Part shown: positions 1 through 9,937 of the stretch, one piece after another | Layout: the number at the start of each line of letters is the position of its first letter | Numbering within the stretch: the stretch's first letter is position 1 | Origin: Desulfovibrio sp. | Lineage (GTDB): Bacteria > Desulfobacterota > Desulfovibrionia > Desulfovibrionales > Desulfovibrionaceae | Assembly: GCA_031275465.1 (NCBI GenBank) | Contig: JAISOT010000092.1 | Coordinates: 1 to 32,640, forward strand | Direction of reading: 5' to 3' | DNA: 32,640 nucleotides | Notes under the pieces: model-generated | The model's input: only the letters and a program-made list of their open reading frames with translations | The model's database searches: none | What the model was told of the DNA's origin: nothing | Made by a program: the position numbers and the translations under genes

Positions 1-11
1 AGTTTCCATCT

Positions 12-78
12 GTAGCCCTCCCTTGTCGGTCTGGTGGTTGTTTGGCTATGACCAAACCTAACCGACTTGGCGGGCTAC
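12..78. other. Long segmented inverted repeat / candidate structured RNA or terminator
   Basis: Three nested perfect stems: gtagccc 12-18/gggctac 72-78, gtcggt 25-30/accgac 61-66, gtttgg 40-45/ccaaac 52-57, in intergenic DNA. Confidence 0.5.
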
Positions 79-186
79 TTCCATTTTTTCAAATGTGCGA
101 AAAATACCGTACGTTATCCCACGTGACGGGCCTGCGGAGGACTTACACCTCCAAGTTCGTGCGCCCTGCCGGGCGCACCAAGACAG

Positions 187-211
187 AAAAGGCGCCCCAA
201 GGGCGCCTTTT
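187..211. terminator. Rho-independent (bidirectional) terminator downstream of sat
   Basis: Perfect 11-bp stem aaaaggcgccc/gggcgcctttt with 3-nt loop, 23 bp past the sat stop; T-runs on both strands. Confidence 0.8.
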
Positions 212-233
212 CGTTCGGATGAAAACAGATGTG

Positions 234-1505
234 CTACATGCCTTTGCCGGCGGCAAAACCCTGCATTTTCACTTCAACTTTTTCAGTCAGGCCCTCGTAG
301 TACCTGCGCAGAACGGCGAGCACCTCGTCGCGCCCGAAGTGATCGGGCACTTCCTGCCCTTCGGAAAGCATCTTGCGCAGTTTGGTGCCGGAGAGGATGA
401 CGCGATCTTCCTTGGCATGCGGGCAGGTGCGCAACGAGGCCATGCCGTCGCATTTGAAGCAATAGAAGGTCCAGTCAATCTTCATGGGCTGGCAGAGCAG
501 GGCTTTGCCGGGGCTGGAGGGTCTGGGCATCACGTCGAAAATTTCCTGGGCTTCGAAAAGGCCGTAGAAATCGCCTACACCCGCATGATCGCGGCCGACA
601 AGCAGGTTGTTGATGCCGTAGTTCTGGCGGAAGGTGGCGTGAAGCAGTGCCTCGCGCGGGCCCGCGTAACGCATGTCAAGCGGATAGCCGGCCTGAATCA
701 CGTGTTCTTTGACAAAGTATTTTTCCACCAGCGTGTTGATGCACTCCATGCGCACTTCGGCGGGGATGTCGCCGGGCTTCAACGAGCCGACCAAGGAATG
801 GATGACCACGCCGTCACACACTTCAACGGCGATTTTGGCCAGATACTCATGCGATCGGTGCATGGGGTTGCGCAGTTGCAGCGCGGCGACTTTGCCCCAG
901 TTTTTGGCGTCCATTTCGGCGCGAAGCTGCGCGGGAGTCTTGTAAATGCCGGGGAATTTCTCGGGGAAGTCGCCTTCGGAGAGCACTTTCACCGGGCCTG
1001 CGATGTTGTATTCTTTCTGGGCCAGCACCATTTTGACCCCCGGGTGGTCACTGGGAGCGACTTCCCAGAATTTTTGGGAATCCGGGCCTGATCCCTTGAA
1101 GACCTTCTCGCACTCCCAATTCTTGTCCGCCTCGGTCATTTCATAAATTTCCTCCACCTTCATGGTGGCCATGACTTCGCCGTTGCGCACAAGGGCTATT
1201 TCTTCGCCAACCTTGGCAGCCTTGGCGTCCGCGGCTGAAATGTCAAGCGTTACCGGCACGGGCCAGAAGGTGCCGTCGGAAAGAAGCATTTTTTCACACA
1301 CGCTTTTCCAGTCGGCTTTGTTCATGAAGCCGTTGAGCGGCGAAAAACCGCCAATGCCCATCATTATCAGGTCGCCTCTGGCGCGGGAAGAAATTTCGAT
1401 CCGTTTCAGGCCGGCGGCCTTTTTCTTTTCGCTTTCCAGGGCGCTGCCTTCAAGCAGGCAACATACCAGACCTTTGCCTCCGTGCGGGGGGACGAGTTTG
1501 GACAT
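234..1505 (-). CDS. sat: Sulfate adenylyltransferase (ATP sulfurylase)
   Basis: [20 protein letters not shown]...[19 protein letters not shown]...[17 protein letters not shown]...[12 protein letters not shown]; HxxH-type nucleotide motif and GRDHAG signature. The internal ATG (MSKL) is preferred over the longer ORF start. Confidence 0.95.
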   Translation of the reverse strand: MSKLVPPHGGKGLVCCLLEGSALESEKKKAAGLKRIEISSRARGDLIMMGIGGFSPLNGFMNKADWKSVCEKMLLSDGTFWPVPVTLDISAADAKAAKVGEEIALVRNGEVMATMKVEEIYEMTEADKNWECEKVFKGSGPDSQKFWEVAPSDHPGVKMVLAQKEYNIAGPVKVLSEGDFPEKFPGIYKTPAQLRAEMDAKNWGKVAALQLRNPMHRSHEYLAKIAVEVCDGVVIHSLVGSLKPGDIPAEVRMECINTLVEKYFVKEHVIQAGYPLDMRYAGPREALLHATFRQNYGINNLLVGRDHAGVGDFYGLFEAQEIFDVMPRPSSPGKALLCQPMKIDWTFYCFKCDGMASLRTCPHAKEDRVILSGTKLRKMLSEGQEVPDHFGRDEVLAVLRRYYEGLTEKVEVKMQGFAAGKGM

Positions 1506-1645
1506 TGTGGATCCTCCATCTGTTGCATTGTTTAGGGTTGTCTTGTCGCCCGGGCCTCCAGAACGGCCCTGCGGCAAGAGTGCAGGTCACGGCTATCTTG
1601 TGAATAATTGAACAAAAAGTCAACCACCTCGGAAAATTTTTTTGA

Positions 1646-2161
1646 CTAAAACGGCACTTCGTCCATGCTTGCCGCTTCGGAAGGAAATGCGGGCCCCAAA
1701 TCCTCCTGGGGAGAACGGCCCTGCTTGTCCTGCTGGGGTTGCTGGCCTCCCCCCGCGCGTCCGCCCTGTCCGGCGGCAGCAGGGCGTGCCGGGTTTTCAT
1801 AATCCTCATCCATGCCGCGCGCGCGCGCGCCGTCATTTCTGCGATCCAGAAACAAGACGCGCTGCGCCCTTATCTCTGTGGAATACTTGTCCTGCCCGCT
1901 CTGATCCTGCCATTTGCGCGTGGTGAGGCTGCCCTCAACGTAGACGAGGCTGCCCTTGCCCAGATAGTTGGCGCAGCTCTCGGCCTGGCGCTGAAAAACA
2001 GAGACGCGATGCCATTCCGTGCGTTCAACCTTGTTGCCGTCACGGTCGGTATACGACTCGTCTGTTGCCACATTCAGGCTGGCAACGGGCGCTCCGCTCT
2101 GCGTGTAGCGCAATTCCGGGTCGCGGCCAAGGCGGCCGATGATGGTGACTTTATTCAGCAT
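1646..2161 (-). CDS. ssb: Single-stranded DNA-binding protein
   Basis: MLNKVTIIGRLGRDPELRYTQSGAPVASLNVATDESY... OB fold, Q/G-rich linker and acidic tip MDEVPF. Confidence 0.95.
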   Translation of the reverse strand: MLNKVTIIGRLGRDPELRYTQSGAPVASLNVATDESYTDRDGNKVERTEWHRVSVFQRQAESCANYLGKGSLVYVEGSLTTRKWQDQSGQDKYSTEIRAQRVLFLDRRNDGARARGMDEDYENPARPAAAGQGGRAGGGQQPQQDKQGRSPQEDLGPAFPSEAASMDEVPF

Positions 2162-2262
2162 GATTGTTCTCCTCAAAGTCGAAGCAGGTTGATTATGTGG
2201 CATCCATGATGGTTGACGATCGGATGACTCGTCGGCGACGTCCGGCTTTTTGCAATGTCCCG

Positions 2263-2604
2263 TCAGCAGGCTACAATGGCGCTTTCCATGCGGTCAAGCA
2301 CATTCTCAAGTTCGTCGCTCAGAATATTGGCCCGCCTGGGCCGCCAGTCGGCCAGGGCGTTTTCAATGGCCTTCCCGAGAGCCGCGGCCTTGCGAATGTC
2401 ATCGCCAATGGCCGTTTTTCTGGCTTCGGGCCATCCCATAAACCTGAGCCCCTCATCAAGCGCCCGGACCATTTCCAGGACGCCGCGTTTTTCATGCTTT
2501 ATGGGAACGCTGAAAGCAAGCTCCGTGAGATCCGGCCAGAATTTTTCCAAAAGGTCCTCGTTCCAGGTGACGGCACTTACACGAATCTGCAGCGCTTTTC
2601 CCAT
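2263..2604 (-). CDS. Conserved hypothetical protein
   Basis: ORF collinear with neighbouring genes; MGKALQIRVSAVTWNEDLLEKFWPDLTELA... no recognised domain. Confidence 0.6.
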   Translation of the reverse strand: MGKALQIRVSAVTWNEDLLEKFWPDLTELAFSVPIKHEKRGVLEMVRALDEGLRFMGWPEARKTAIGDDIRKAAALGKAIENALADWRPRRANILSDELENVLDRMESAIVAC

Positions 2605-2658
2605 AAACACATCCTGGCAGGTTTTCCAACTGCGATGAGCGGCATCCCGTCGGCAATA

Positions 2659-3306
2659 TTATGTTTCTGTCCATTCCGTCTGCACGCGCATGACTAAATT
2701 CTGAATGATGTGCAGATGATCTTGGGGGCAGATGCCGACAAGAGGGGAACCCGCATCCAGATTTTTGTTGTATTTGAAATACACCTCGTAAATGACGCCG
2801 TCAGGGCCGGTATAGTTCAGAGGAACTTCACGTTTCATGCGCGACATGATGAAAAGCTCCATGCCGTTGTGCACTGTGACGGAGCGCGCGTCCGAAGCGC
2901 GAATTTTTTTGTCCGCCTCGGGGGTGAAGTAGTATTTTGCCCGTTCCGGGGCGGGGAAAAGATACAGGGTCTTCTGCAGAATGATTCGCTGTACCTCATC
3001 CCGCGTGAGCATGTGGCGCAGCACCACAAGCGGGGTGCCGGCCTCAACGAAATGTCCGTCCAGTTCTCTGTGAACCTGGCATATTTCGCCATTTTCCGGC
3101 GCGCAGACCGGTTTTGGATTGCACTCGCGCTCCAGCGTGCAGAGTTTGGTGCCCGGCGTTTCCTTCCATCGGCCTTGCGGACCGTGCACGCGAGCGCCGA
3201 TTTCGACTCCCGCAAAGGCAATTTTGCCGGTATGCGGCGCGGCGACAATAATTTCCCGGTAAGGAGAAGACTTGATCTCGTCAAGCAATTTTGAAATATT
3301 AAACAT
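2659..3306 (-). CDS. Biotin/lipoyl-attachment-like protein (putative biotin carboxyl carrier of the carboxylase cluster)
   Basis: Two barrel-sandwich-like segments: APHTGKIAFAG...LCTLERECNPKPVCAPENGEI...GTPLVVLRH, and LFIMSRMKREVPLNYTGPDGVIYEVYF...GSPLVGI. Directly downstream of the carboxyltransferase gene. Confidence 0.7.
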   Translation of the reverse strand: MFNISKLLDEIKSSPYREIIVAAPHTGKIAFAGVEIGARVHGPQGRWKETPGTKLCTLERECNPKPVCAPENGEICQVHRELDGHFVEAGTPLVVLRHMLTRDEVQRIILQKTLYLFPAPERAKYYFTPEADKKIRASDARSVTVHNGMELFIMSRMKREVPLNYTGPDGVIYEVYFKYNKNLDAGSPLVGICPQDHLHIIQNLVMRVQTEWTET

Positions 3307-3313
3307 AGTCAGG

Positions 3314-5563
3314 CTACCTGTAATACAGGTTGCGTCCGCCGATGGTCAGCAGGGCTTGTTTGATGTTTGCCCGTATCTGGCGCCTGTCCCATATGCCCTG
3401 GATGTGCCCGCGCGAAAGCGCGCGGTAGGAACGATGGTATTTGGGAGGAATGTCCATACCGGTAGTTTCCTTTATGACGCCGGGGCCTGCGAAGCCGATG
3501 TTGGAAGAGCGCACGGCAAACTGATACGGCGAGCAACCGAGAAAGCTTGCCACAGGACCGGCGAAGGAATTGGTATCATACAGAACCATGTAGAGCCCCC
3601 CTGCCTCAATATAGCGGCGTACGGCCACCGTGCAGCGGGGCATCTGTATGACGCCGTGAGTTCCCTCCTGTATGCGGATGCCGGCTGTCCCGTGTACGTA
3701 GGCCAGGAACGGATAACGTTTTTTGGCGGCTCTTGCCGCGGCTTCCACGAATTTGTAACCCTCCGCAGCCCCTACGGAACCTCCCCGAAATGTGCCCATA
3801 AGCATGGCCACAACCATTTTTATGTTGTCAATGCGGGCTTCAAAGGTCATACAGCCGCTTTTTGCGCCCGTCTTTTCCTTGGCCCGGGCCACCAGTTCGG
3901 AAAAACCGGGAAAGCCAAGCGGGTTGCCGGCCTCAATCTCACTGTTGAACTCAAATACCGAGCCCGCGTCAAAAACATTGTTGACGTACCATTCCGGCTC
4001 CATGGGGAAATGGTAGCCGCAATGACTGCATACCCCGGCGAATTCGGCAAAAAGATCCGGCCCCCAGAGGTCAAGGCAGCCGTATGATTCGCTGTTGGGG
4101 CACGTCAGGGTTCGGTCGATTTTGTAACGCGGCGAGATGTAGTTCCACCTGTGGCTGCGGCCGTCCTCCTTCCATGAGGAAAGTGCCGTCAGCTCTCTGG
4201 CCTTGTTGTCCGTGCGGCTGGGCAGGCGGCGGCTGAGCTTGCGCCAAGGGGCGAGCAGGCGATATTTGAGCATGTCGATTTCATTGTTGATTTCTTCCAT
4301 GAGGGTGCTGATTTGACGCTGATGCTTGTGGTAGAAGTCGTATTTGACAATGACCCAAGGTTTGGAAATCCAGTCAAAAAAGGCGGTTGCCGTTTTCGTT
4401 ACAAAGGGGCGCCTGTCACGGGCGGCCTGACGCGAAAGGCGCAGAAATTTTTGTTGCCGCCGGCGGACCAGGCGCGCTTTTGCCGCAGCGGAAAGGCCCC
4501 AGCGGATATAAAGGTTGTCAATATCGCTTTCAGGGCTGCGGTGGCGGGCGAGGGCAAGGCCGCGCAAGACCGGTATCTTTCTGGTGGAAATGACGACTTC
4601 GTCCGTGGCGCGGATAACCTCCTGGCGCAGGGAGCGGAAAAAGTCAAAATGCCAGGGACGCGCGCCGAGCGGTGGTTCCTGGACAATTCGGTCAATATAA
4701 CCGAATTTCAGATTGTCCTCGGCCAGAATGTTAAGATTTGCCGCGCAGTGCTCAATGAGTTCCGGAGTGGCGCGCTCCCCGTTTTTGAGCCTTCCTTCGA
4801 TGGCTGCGGCTCCTTCGGGCGAAATGACGGAATAATAACCGTGAGAGAGCATCAGGCGCCTGTCCGCAAGGCCTATGGCTTCAGCCCCGCCTGAACCTCC
4901 TTCAGAAATCACGACTACGACCGGCACACGCAATCCCGCCATATTGTAAATATTTCTGGCTATTTGTTGTGCCGCTCCCGGATAGTCTTCAATGGGATAA
5001 GAACCCGGAGTGAATATATAGGCATGGATGGGAATGCCCTCTGTTTCCGCCACGCTCATATACTGAAGCGCTTTGGCATTGCCCCAGGGTTTGACGGAAC
5101 CGCCGTTGCGGTATTCCGCGCCGTGCCCCTTTTCCTGTCCGATGACCATGACGGATTGCATGTAGGTTTTTTTGCCGCGGCGACGGGTAATTATCGCGCG
5201 GGCGATGAGCATGCTCGGATCGAGGCTGTGCTCGTCCTGCCCGCCCACTTCCGTAAAATTGTCGTAGACGTTTTCCAGAATGTCGCGCAGGCAGACGCGC
5301 TGCGGATGACGCACAACACGCACGCGATCCATGGGCGTCAGTGTTTTTTCGAGACGCCGCTCCACGTAGGCGACAAGATCCTCCACAGTGGAAAGTTCAG
5401 CATATACGTCCTCACAGTTGCCGGATCGCACGCGCACGGCGAACGCCGTCAGCTTCTCTTCAAGCAGGGCAGCGCTGTCTCCGTGTTTGCCGGCAAAAAT
5501 ATCAGTCAGATAGATGAGTCTTTCGCGCAGGTTTTGCAGGTATTTTTCAATATTGTTGTCCAT
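3314..5563 (-). CDS. Acetyl-CoA/acyl-CoA carboxylase carboxyltransferase, fused alpha-beta
   Basis: N-terminal AccA-like half (GQEKGHGAEYRNGGSVKPWGNAKALQYMSVAE...GGSGGAEAIGLADR) and C-terminal AccD-like half with a zinc-ribbon-like Cys set (CPNSESYGC...CSHCGYH). Confidence 0.85.
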   Translation of the reverse strand: MDNNIEKYLQNLRERLIYLTDIFAGKHGDSAALLEEKLTAFAVRVRSGNCEDVYAELSTVEDLVAYVERRLEKTLTPMDRVRVVRHPQRVCLRDILENVYDNFTEVGGQDEHSLDPSMLIARAIITRRRGKKTYMQSVMVIGQEKGHGAEYRNGGSVKPWGNAKALQYMSVAETEGIPIHAYIFTPGSYPIEDYPGAAQQIARNIYNMAGLRVPVVVVISEGGSGGAEAIGLADRRLMLSHGYYSVISPEGAAAIEGRLKNGERATPELIEHCAANLNILAEDNLKFGYIDRIVQEPPLGARPWHFDFFRSLRQEVIRATDEVVISTRKIPVLRGLALARHRSPESDIDNLYIRWGLSAAAKARLVRRRQQKFLRLSRQAARDRRPFVTKTATAFFDWISKPWVIVKYDFYHKHQRQISTLMEEINNEIDMLKYRLLAPWRKLSRRLPSRTDNKARELTALSSWKEDGRSHRWNYISPRYKIDRTLTCPNSESYGCLDLWGPDLFAEFAGVCSHCGYHFPMEPEWYVNNVFDAGSVFEFNSEIEAGNPLGFPGFSELVARAKEKTGAKSGCMTFEARIDNIKMVVAMLMGTFRGGSVGAAEGYKFVEAAARAAKKRYPFLAYVHGTAGIRIQEGTHGVIQMPRCTVAVRRYIEAGGLYMVLYDTNSFAGPVASFLGCSPYQFAVRSSNIGFAGPGVIKETTGMDIPPKYHRSYRALSRGHIQGIWDRRQIRANIKQALLTIGGRNLYYR

Positions 5564-5620
5564 GGGCTGTCTTTGGATATTCCGGGATATGTTATCGCAC
5601 GGTCATGACTGTAAAGAAGG

Positions 5621-7060
5621 CTAGAAACACAGGATACGCCCGGTGTTGTCTTTCAGAAAGGCCACATTGGACTTCAGGGGTTCGCCGGCGCTGTCTCTGC
5701 CTGTCAGGCGCAGGGAGTTGAGGAAGACCGCGCCGCGTTCCCTGGCTTCCTGAATGTCCTTGCCGTAGATAATGGCCAAAGCCAGATTGGGGTCAAATTC
5801 TGTGGGGATCTCATAGGGCAGCCTGTCCGGAACATGGGTCAGCATGGTCAGCCAGGGGGCGTCTTTCCAGGAGAAGCCCTCAATCCGCCCGACCCAGGGA
5901 GTGAAATTGTTTTCAGGATCTTCGGCTATCAGGCGATATTCAATGCTTACCCCTTCAAAGCCGATGTCTTCCTGCCTGTAGCCGAGAGGTTCCCCGAGCC
6001 CGGTGCGTATTTGTTCGGCAATGAGGTCAACCCCCCCCTGGCCGCGTATCTGGGCGATGCGCGCGGAGACGCCGTTTTCCACCTGAATGCGCGTGTTGAC
6101 TTCCATAAGGTAGGGGTTCCCTTTGCGCGTGACAATCCATTCCCAGGTGCCGACGTTGTCGTATCCCACGGTACGGGCCATTTTCAGGGAGTAGGCGACA
6201 ATATCGTCAAGCACCCTCCGGGCGTCGAAAGAATATTCCAGGGCTTCCGGCACGAAACCCGGCGCGACCTCAATGCGTTTTTGCAGGCCGGTTGACTGAA
6301 TGGAGCAATTGCGGGTGCCGAAATGCACGGGATTCATTCTCGTTCTGTCCGAGACGATCTGGACTTCCAAGTGATTGAAATTCATGACTCTCTGCTCAAT
6401 GAGAACGCCCTCGTCCTTGAACTGCCTGAGGGCATAATTGCGTATGCGGCGGTAAACGGAGCGGAACTGGTCCGGGTCGTACACCTCTTCGATGCCCATG
6501 CCGCCGCCGCCCGCGGAAGCCTTGACGAGCACGAGGGGGTGGCTGATTCCCTGTTGTTCCTGAAACTCAAAAATGGTCTTGGCGATGCGCTCGGCTTCCA
6601 TTTCGTCATAAATGGGCCTGTCCGAGCCGGGCACTGTGGGGACGCCGAGACTGCGGGCCAGACGTTTGGTGTTGATTTTGTCGCCCAGCTCGCGAATGAT
6701 TTTCCAGGACGGGCCGATAAAAATCATTTTGCGGTCGCGTTTTGTGACGCGGCGGGCAAAGCGAAAATCTTCCGCAAAAAAGCCGTAGCCGGGATGCACG
6801 GCCGTGCAGCCGGCTTCGTCGGCCACCGACATCAGCTCGTTGGCGTCATGATAGGAGGAAACGCGAAAGAGGCTTTTTGCGCCGCCTTCCCCGCGGGCCG
6901 CGGACACATGACCGGAAGCGGCGTCTTCAGCGGTGTATACGGCGGCGAAGGGAATGCCGAGTCTCCCGCATGCGCCCATGATGCGCATGGCGATTTCACC
7001 GCGGTTGGCCACAAGAATTTTATGATTGCGCAAGATGCCGTCTGGCTGTGCGTCGCTCAA
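5621..7060 (-). CDS. accC: Biotin carboxylase
   Basis: KILVANRGEIAMRIMGACGRLGI...GYGFFAED...GDKINTKRLARSLGVPTVPGS...KASAGGGGMGIEEV...MEVNTRIQVENGVSARI. Confidence 0.9.
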   Translation of the reverse strand: MSDAQPDGILRNHKILVANRGEIAMRIMGACGRLGIPFAAVYTAEDAASGHVSAARGEGGAKSLFRVSSYHDANELMSVADEAGCTAVHPGYGFFAEDFRFARRVTKRDRKMIFIGPSWKIIRELGDKINTKRLARSLGVPTVPGSDRPIYDEMEAERIAKTIFEFQEQQGISHPLVLVKASAGGGGMGIEEVYDPDQFRSVYRRIRNYALRQFKDEGVLIEQRVMNFNHLEVQIVSDRTRMNPVHFGTRNCSIQSTGLQKRIEVAPGFVPEALEYSFDARRVLDDIVAYSLKMARTVGYDNVGTWEWIVTRKGNPYLMEVNTRIQVENGVSARIAQIRGQGGVDLIAEQIRTGLGEPLGYRQEDIGFEGVSIEYRLIAEDPENNFTPWVGRIEGFSWKDAPWLTMLTHVPDRLPYEIPTEFDPNLALAIIYGKDIQEARERGAVFLNSLRLTGRDSAGEPLKSNVAFLKDNTGRILCF

Positions 7061-7186
7061 AGGCTTTTCCTGTTCAGGGCTTTCGTGTCATGCGCTTCCG
7101 TCGCCGCTGGCGTTCCGGCGCTTCCGTCCTGTTATCACGGCGGCCGATATTATGCAAACGCCACAGGAAGCTCAATCAGCGCATGA

Positions 7187-7726
7187 TCACGCGAAGTCGT
7201 ATCCCGCCTCCAGGGCGGCGGCATTGACCGGTATCAGCCCGGCATGGCGCGCGCTTACCACGCGGCGCAGGGCGTCCTGCACCGCCTGGAGAGGCAGCGC
7301 CTCCGTGGCTCTGAGCCAGGCCCCCAGGGCCACCATGTTTGCCAGTTTTACGTTGCCGAGCTTGTGCGCCATGTCGTTGGCCGGGATGTAAACGGTGCGT
7401 ATCGCCGTATCCACCAGATCTTCGGCAATCAGGGAGGCGTTGACGATCTGCGCGCCGTTCTTGCACAGACGCGGCTGGAATTTGGCGAGCGAAGGCTCGT
7501 TGAGCACAATGGTGGACAGCGGTTCGCGCACCAGGGGCGAGCCTATGGGCAGATTGTCCAGCACCACGGTGCAGTTGGCCGTTCCGCCGCGCATCTCCGC
7601 CCCGTAGACGGGAATGAAGGTCACATTGAAGCCTTGCTCCATGCCGGCCTGGGCCAGCAGGTTGCCGATGAGCATGACCCCCTGCCCGCCGAAGCCGGCC
7701 ATGATAACATCCTGATATCCGGGCAT
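7187..7726 (-). CDS. 2-oxoacid:ferredoxin oxidoreductase, gamma subunit
   Basis: MPGYQDVIMAGFGGQGVMLIGNLLAQAGMEQGFNVTFIPVYGAEMRGGTANC; in the OFOR operon. Confidence 0.9.
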   Translation of the reverse strand: MPGYQDVIMAGFGGQGVMLIGNLLAQAGMEQGFNVTFIPVYGAEMRGGTANCTVVLDNLPIGSPLVREPLSTIVLNEPSLAKFQPRLCKNGAQIVNASLIAEDLVDTAIRTVYIPANDMAHKLGNVKLANMVALGAWLRATEALPLQAVQDALRRVVSARHAGLIPVNAAALEAGYDFA

Positions 7727-7728
7727 TG

Positions 7729-8508
7729 TCACTCTCCTTCCACATCCCTGAACACGCCCAGGGGAAAAACGGGGATCATGTCCGTCGCTATGCGCTTGTT
7801 GGCCGCCACAGGATCCATATGCCAGTTGGTCGGACAGCCGGAGAGCAGTTCCACAAAGCCGAAGCCCAGGCCGGCGATCTGCACGTCAAAAGCCCGGCGA
7901 ACGGCTTTTTTCGCCGCCTTTACGTGTTTTACCGAGTCCAGGGCGCAACGGGCCGCATAGGCCACTCCCTGCAACTGGGCCATGATTTCCGCGAGGCGTA
8001 TGGGGCCGCCCTCACTATGGAAGTTTCTGCCCTGCAGGGTAGTGGTGGTTTTTTGTCCGACAAGGGTGGTGGGCGCCATCTGGCCGCCGGTCATGCCGTA
8101 AACGGTGTTGTTGATAAAAACGGCCGTGATCTTTTCGCCCCTGTTGGCCGCATGCAGGGATTCGGCGGTGCCGATGGCCGCCATGTCCCCGTCGCCCTGA
8201 TAGGTGAAGACCACAGCCTCCGGCCGCGCGCGGCGCACGCCGGTGGCCACGGCGCAGGCCCGGCCGTGGGGGGCTTCCAGACAGTCCACGTTAAAATAGT
8301 CATAGGCGAAGGCGGCGCACCCCACAGAGGTCACAAGGATGGCCTTGTCCGCCGCGCCGAGCTCGTGCAGCACTTCGCTTACCAGCCGATGGGCGATGCC
8401 GTGATGACAGCCCGGGCAATAGTGGGTGACGCGCTCGCTGAGCACGGGATTTATGTCAAAAACCGGCTTTTCGGCTCCTTGCGGGCGAAGATTCTTTGCG
8501 GATGCCAT
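7729..8508 (-). CDS. 2-oxoacid:ferredoxin oxidoreductase, beta (TPP-binding) subunit
   Basis: THYCPGCHHGIAHRLVSEVL...GDGDMAAIGTAESLHAANRGEKITAVFINNTVYGMTGGQMAPTT. Confidence 0.92.
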   Translation of the reverse strand: MASAKNLRPQGAEKPVFDINPVLSERVTHYCPGCHHGIAHRLVSEVLHELGAADKAILVTSVGCAAFAYDYFNVDCLEAPHGRACAVATGVRRARPEAVVFTYQGDGDMAAIGTAESLHAANRGEKITAVFINNTVYGMTGGQMAPTTLVGQKTTTTLQGRNFHSEGGPIRLAEIMAQLQGVAYAARCALDSVKHVKAAKKAVRRAFDVQIAGLGFGFVELLSGCPTNWHMDPVAANKRIATDMIPVFPLGVFRDVEGE

Positions 8509-8551
8509 GACTGTTTCCTCTGATTTTTCGGCGGACAGCGCCGGAACAAAG

Positions 8552-9643
8552 TTATCCCAAAGCCCGGAGAATGGGCTCGACAAGCTCGTCGGCCCCGATA
8601 AACAGGCCCGGCATGACGCCGTGCCAGTATACGGGGCTTGCGCCGTTCACGGCCAGGCGCACGTCCTCCACCATCTGCCCGATGTTCTGCTCCACCACAA
8701 GGAAACGCCGCGACGGCGCAAGTTTCCGCAGTGCCTCCTCGGGGAAGGGATAGAGGGTGATCGGCCTGAAAAGGCCGACCTTGCGGCCTGTCCCGGGCAG
8801 CCGGCGGATGGCGCTCCGCGCTATGCGCCCTATGGAACCGAAGGCAATCACCACGAGATCCGCGTCGTCAACGTCCTCGCACTCAAACAGCGCTTCCCCG
8901 CGCATCTCGGCGTATTTTTTCTGCAAAAGGCGGTTGCGCCCGGCGAGCTCCCCCTCGGCCAGATAGACGGATTTGAGCAGACGCGGCGCGGCGGCTTTGC
9001 CGCGCGCCCCATAGCCTTCTATGCGCTGGTCCCGCACAAGGGACTCCAGGTATTCCGGCGTGTCCGCCCCGGCGGGCGGCACGCGCCGCACGGGTTCCTT
9101 GAGCTGGGCCACAACGGCGTCGCCCAGGATCATGACGGGATTCCGGTAAACAAAGGCAAGGGTAAGGGCCTTGAACATGAAATCATAACATTCCTGCGCC
9201 GTGGCGGGAGCAAGCACCAGATTGCGGTGATCGCCGTGCCCGCCTCCCTTGACGGCCTGAAAATAATCGCCCTGCGAGGGGCCCAGGTCTCCAAGCCCCG
9301 GCCCGCCGCGCGCCATGTTGACGATAACTCCGGGGATATGGCTGCCGGCCATATAGGAAATGCCTTCCTGCATCAGGGAAATGCCGCAGCTCGAGGAGGA
9401 AACCATGGCCGGCACGCCGCAGGCGCCGGCGCCGATCAGCATGTTGACGGCCCCGACCTCGCTTTCGGCCTGCACGAAGGAGCCGCCGCATTCGGGCAGC
9501 AGGGCGGAAAGCATTTCCGGTATTTCATTTTGCGGGGTGATGGGATAGCCGAAGTAGCATTTCAGGCCGGCGTCCACAGCGCCGTAAGCCAGGGCTTCAT
9601 TACCCTTGGCAAGTATGCGGTCGGGCATCCGTCCGGTATTCAT
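8552..9643 (-). CDS. 2-oxoacid:ferredoxin oxidoreductase, alpha subunit (Kor/VorB-like)
   Basis: LAKGNEALAYGAVDAGLKCYFGYPITPQNEIPEMLSALLPECGGSFVQAESEVGAVNMLIGAGACG. Confidence 0.92.
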   Translation of the reverse strand: MNTGRMPDRILAKGNEALAYGAVDAGLKCYFGYPITPQNEIPEMLSALLPECGGSFVQAESEVGAVNMLIGAGACGVPAMVSSSSCGISLMQEGISYMAGSHIPGVIVNMARGGPGLGDLGPSQGDYFQAVKGGGHGDHRNLVLAPATAQECYDFMFKALTLAFVYRNPVMILGDAVVAQLKEPVRRVPPAGADTPEYLESLVRDQRIEGYGARGKAAAPRLLKSVYLAEGELAGRNRLLQKKYAEMRGEALFECEDVDDADLVVIAFGSIGRIARSAIRRLPGTGRKVGLFRPITLYPFPEEALRKLAPSRRFLVVEQNIGQMVEDVRLAVNGASPVYWHGVMPGLFIGADELVEPILRALG

Positions 9644-9858
9644 GCGGTGGCCCCCCCGGCGTTTCTGAACACCCGTATGGCCGTATCCGGGCACATGATT
9701 GCGCACGAGGCGCAGCCGGTACATCTGCCGTCCGCTTCCACCACTTCATATCCTTGGCGGTTGAAACGGCCGGAAGGGCGCAAAATGCCCGCAGGGCAAG
9801 CATCCGCGCAAAGGCGGCAGCCCTTGCATCGTTCTTCCAGAATTTGAACTCGTGACAT
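9640..9858 (-). CDS. 2-oxoacid:ferredoxin oxidoreductase, delta (2[4Fe-4S] ferredoxin) subunit
   Basis: Two CxxCxxCxxxC clusters: CKGCRLCADACPAGIL and CTGCASCAIMCPDTAI; 4-bp overlap with the alpha subunit. Confidence 0.92.
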   Translation of the reverse strand: MSRVQILEERCKGCRLCADACPAGILRPSGRFNRQGYEVVEADGRCTGCASCAIMCPDTAIRVFRNAGGATA

Positions 9859-9937
9859 GATTTTTTCTCCGAAAAATCCGCATTGATTGCAGTTTGCCCG
9901 GCGCAATGCTCTCCGGCACGGAAACCGGGGGAAATTT

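Noticed and set aside
105-180. Possible tRNA: ggagg-ACTTACA-cctcc anticodon-arm-like hairpin followed by a sequence ending in CCA
   Set aside because: No D-arm, no T-loop TTCRANNC, and no acceptor stem pairing at the proper distance; the 3' part forms its own local hairpin gtgcgccc/gggcgcac.
42-1091. Long plus-strand ORF (349 aa) antisense to sat
   Set aside because: Opposite a clearly conserved sat gene in GC-rich DNA; translation shows no domain. Shadow ORF.
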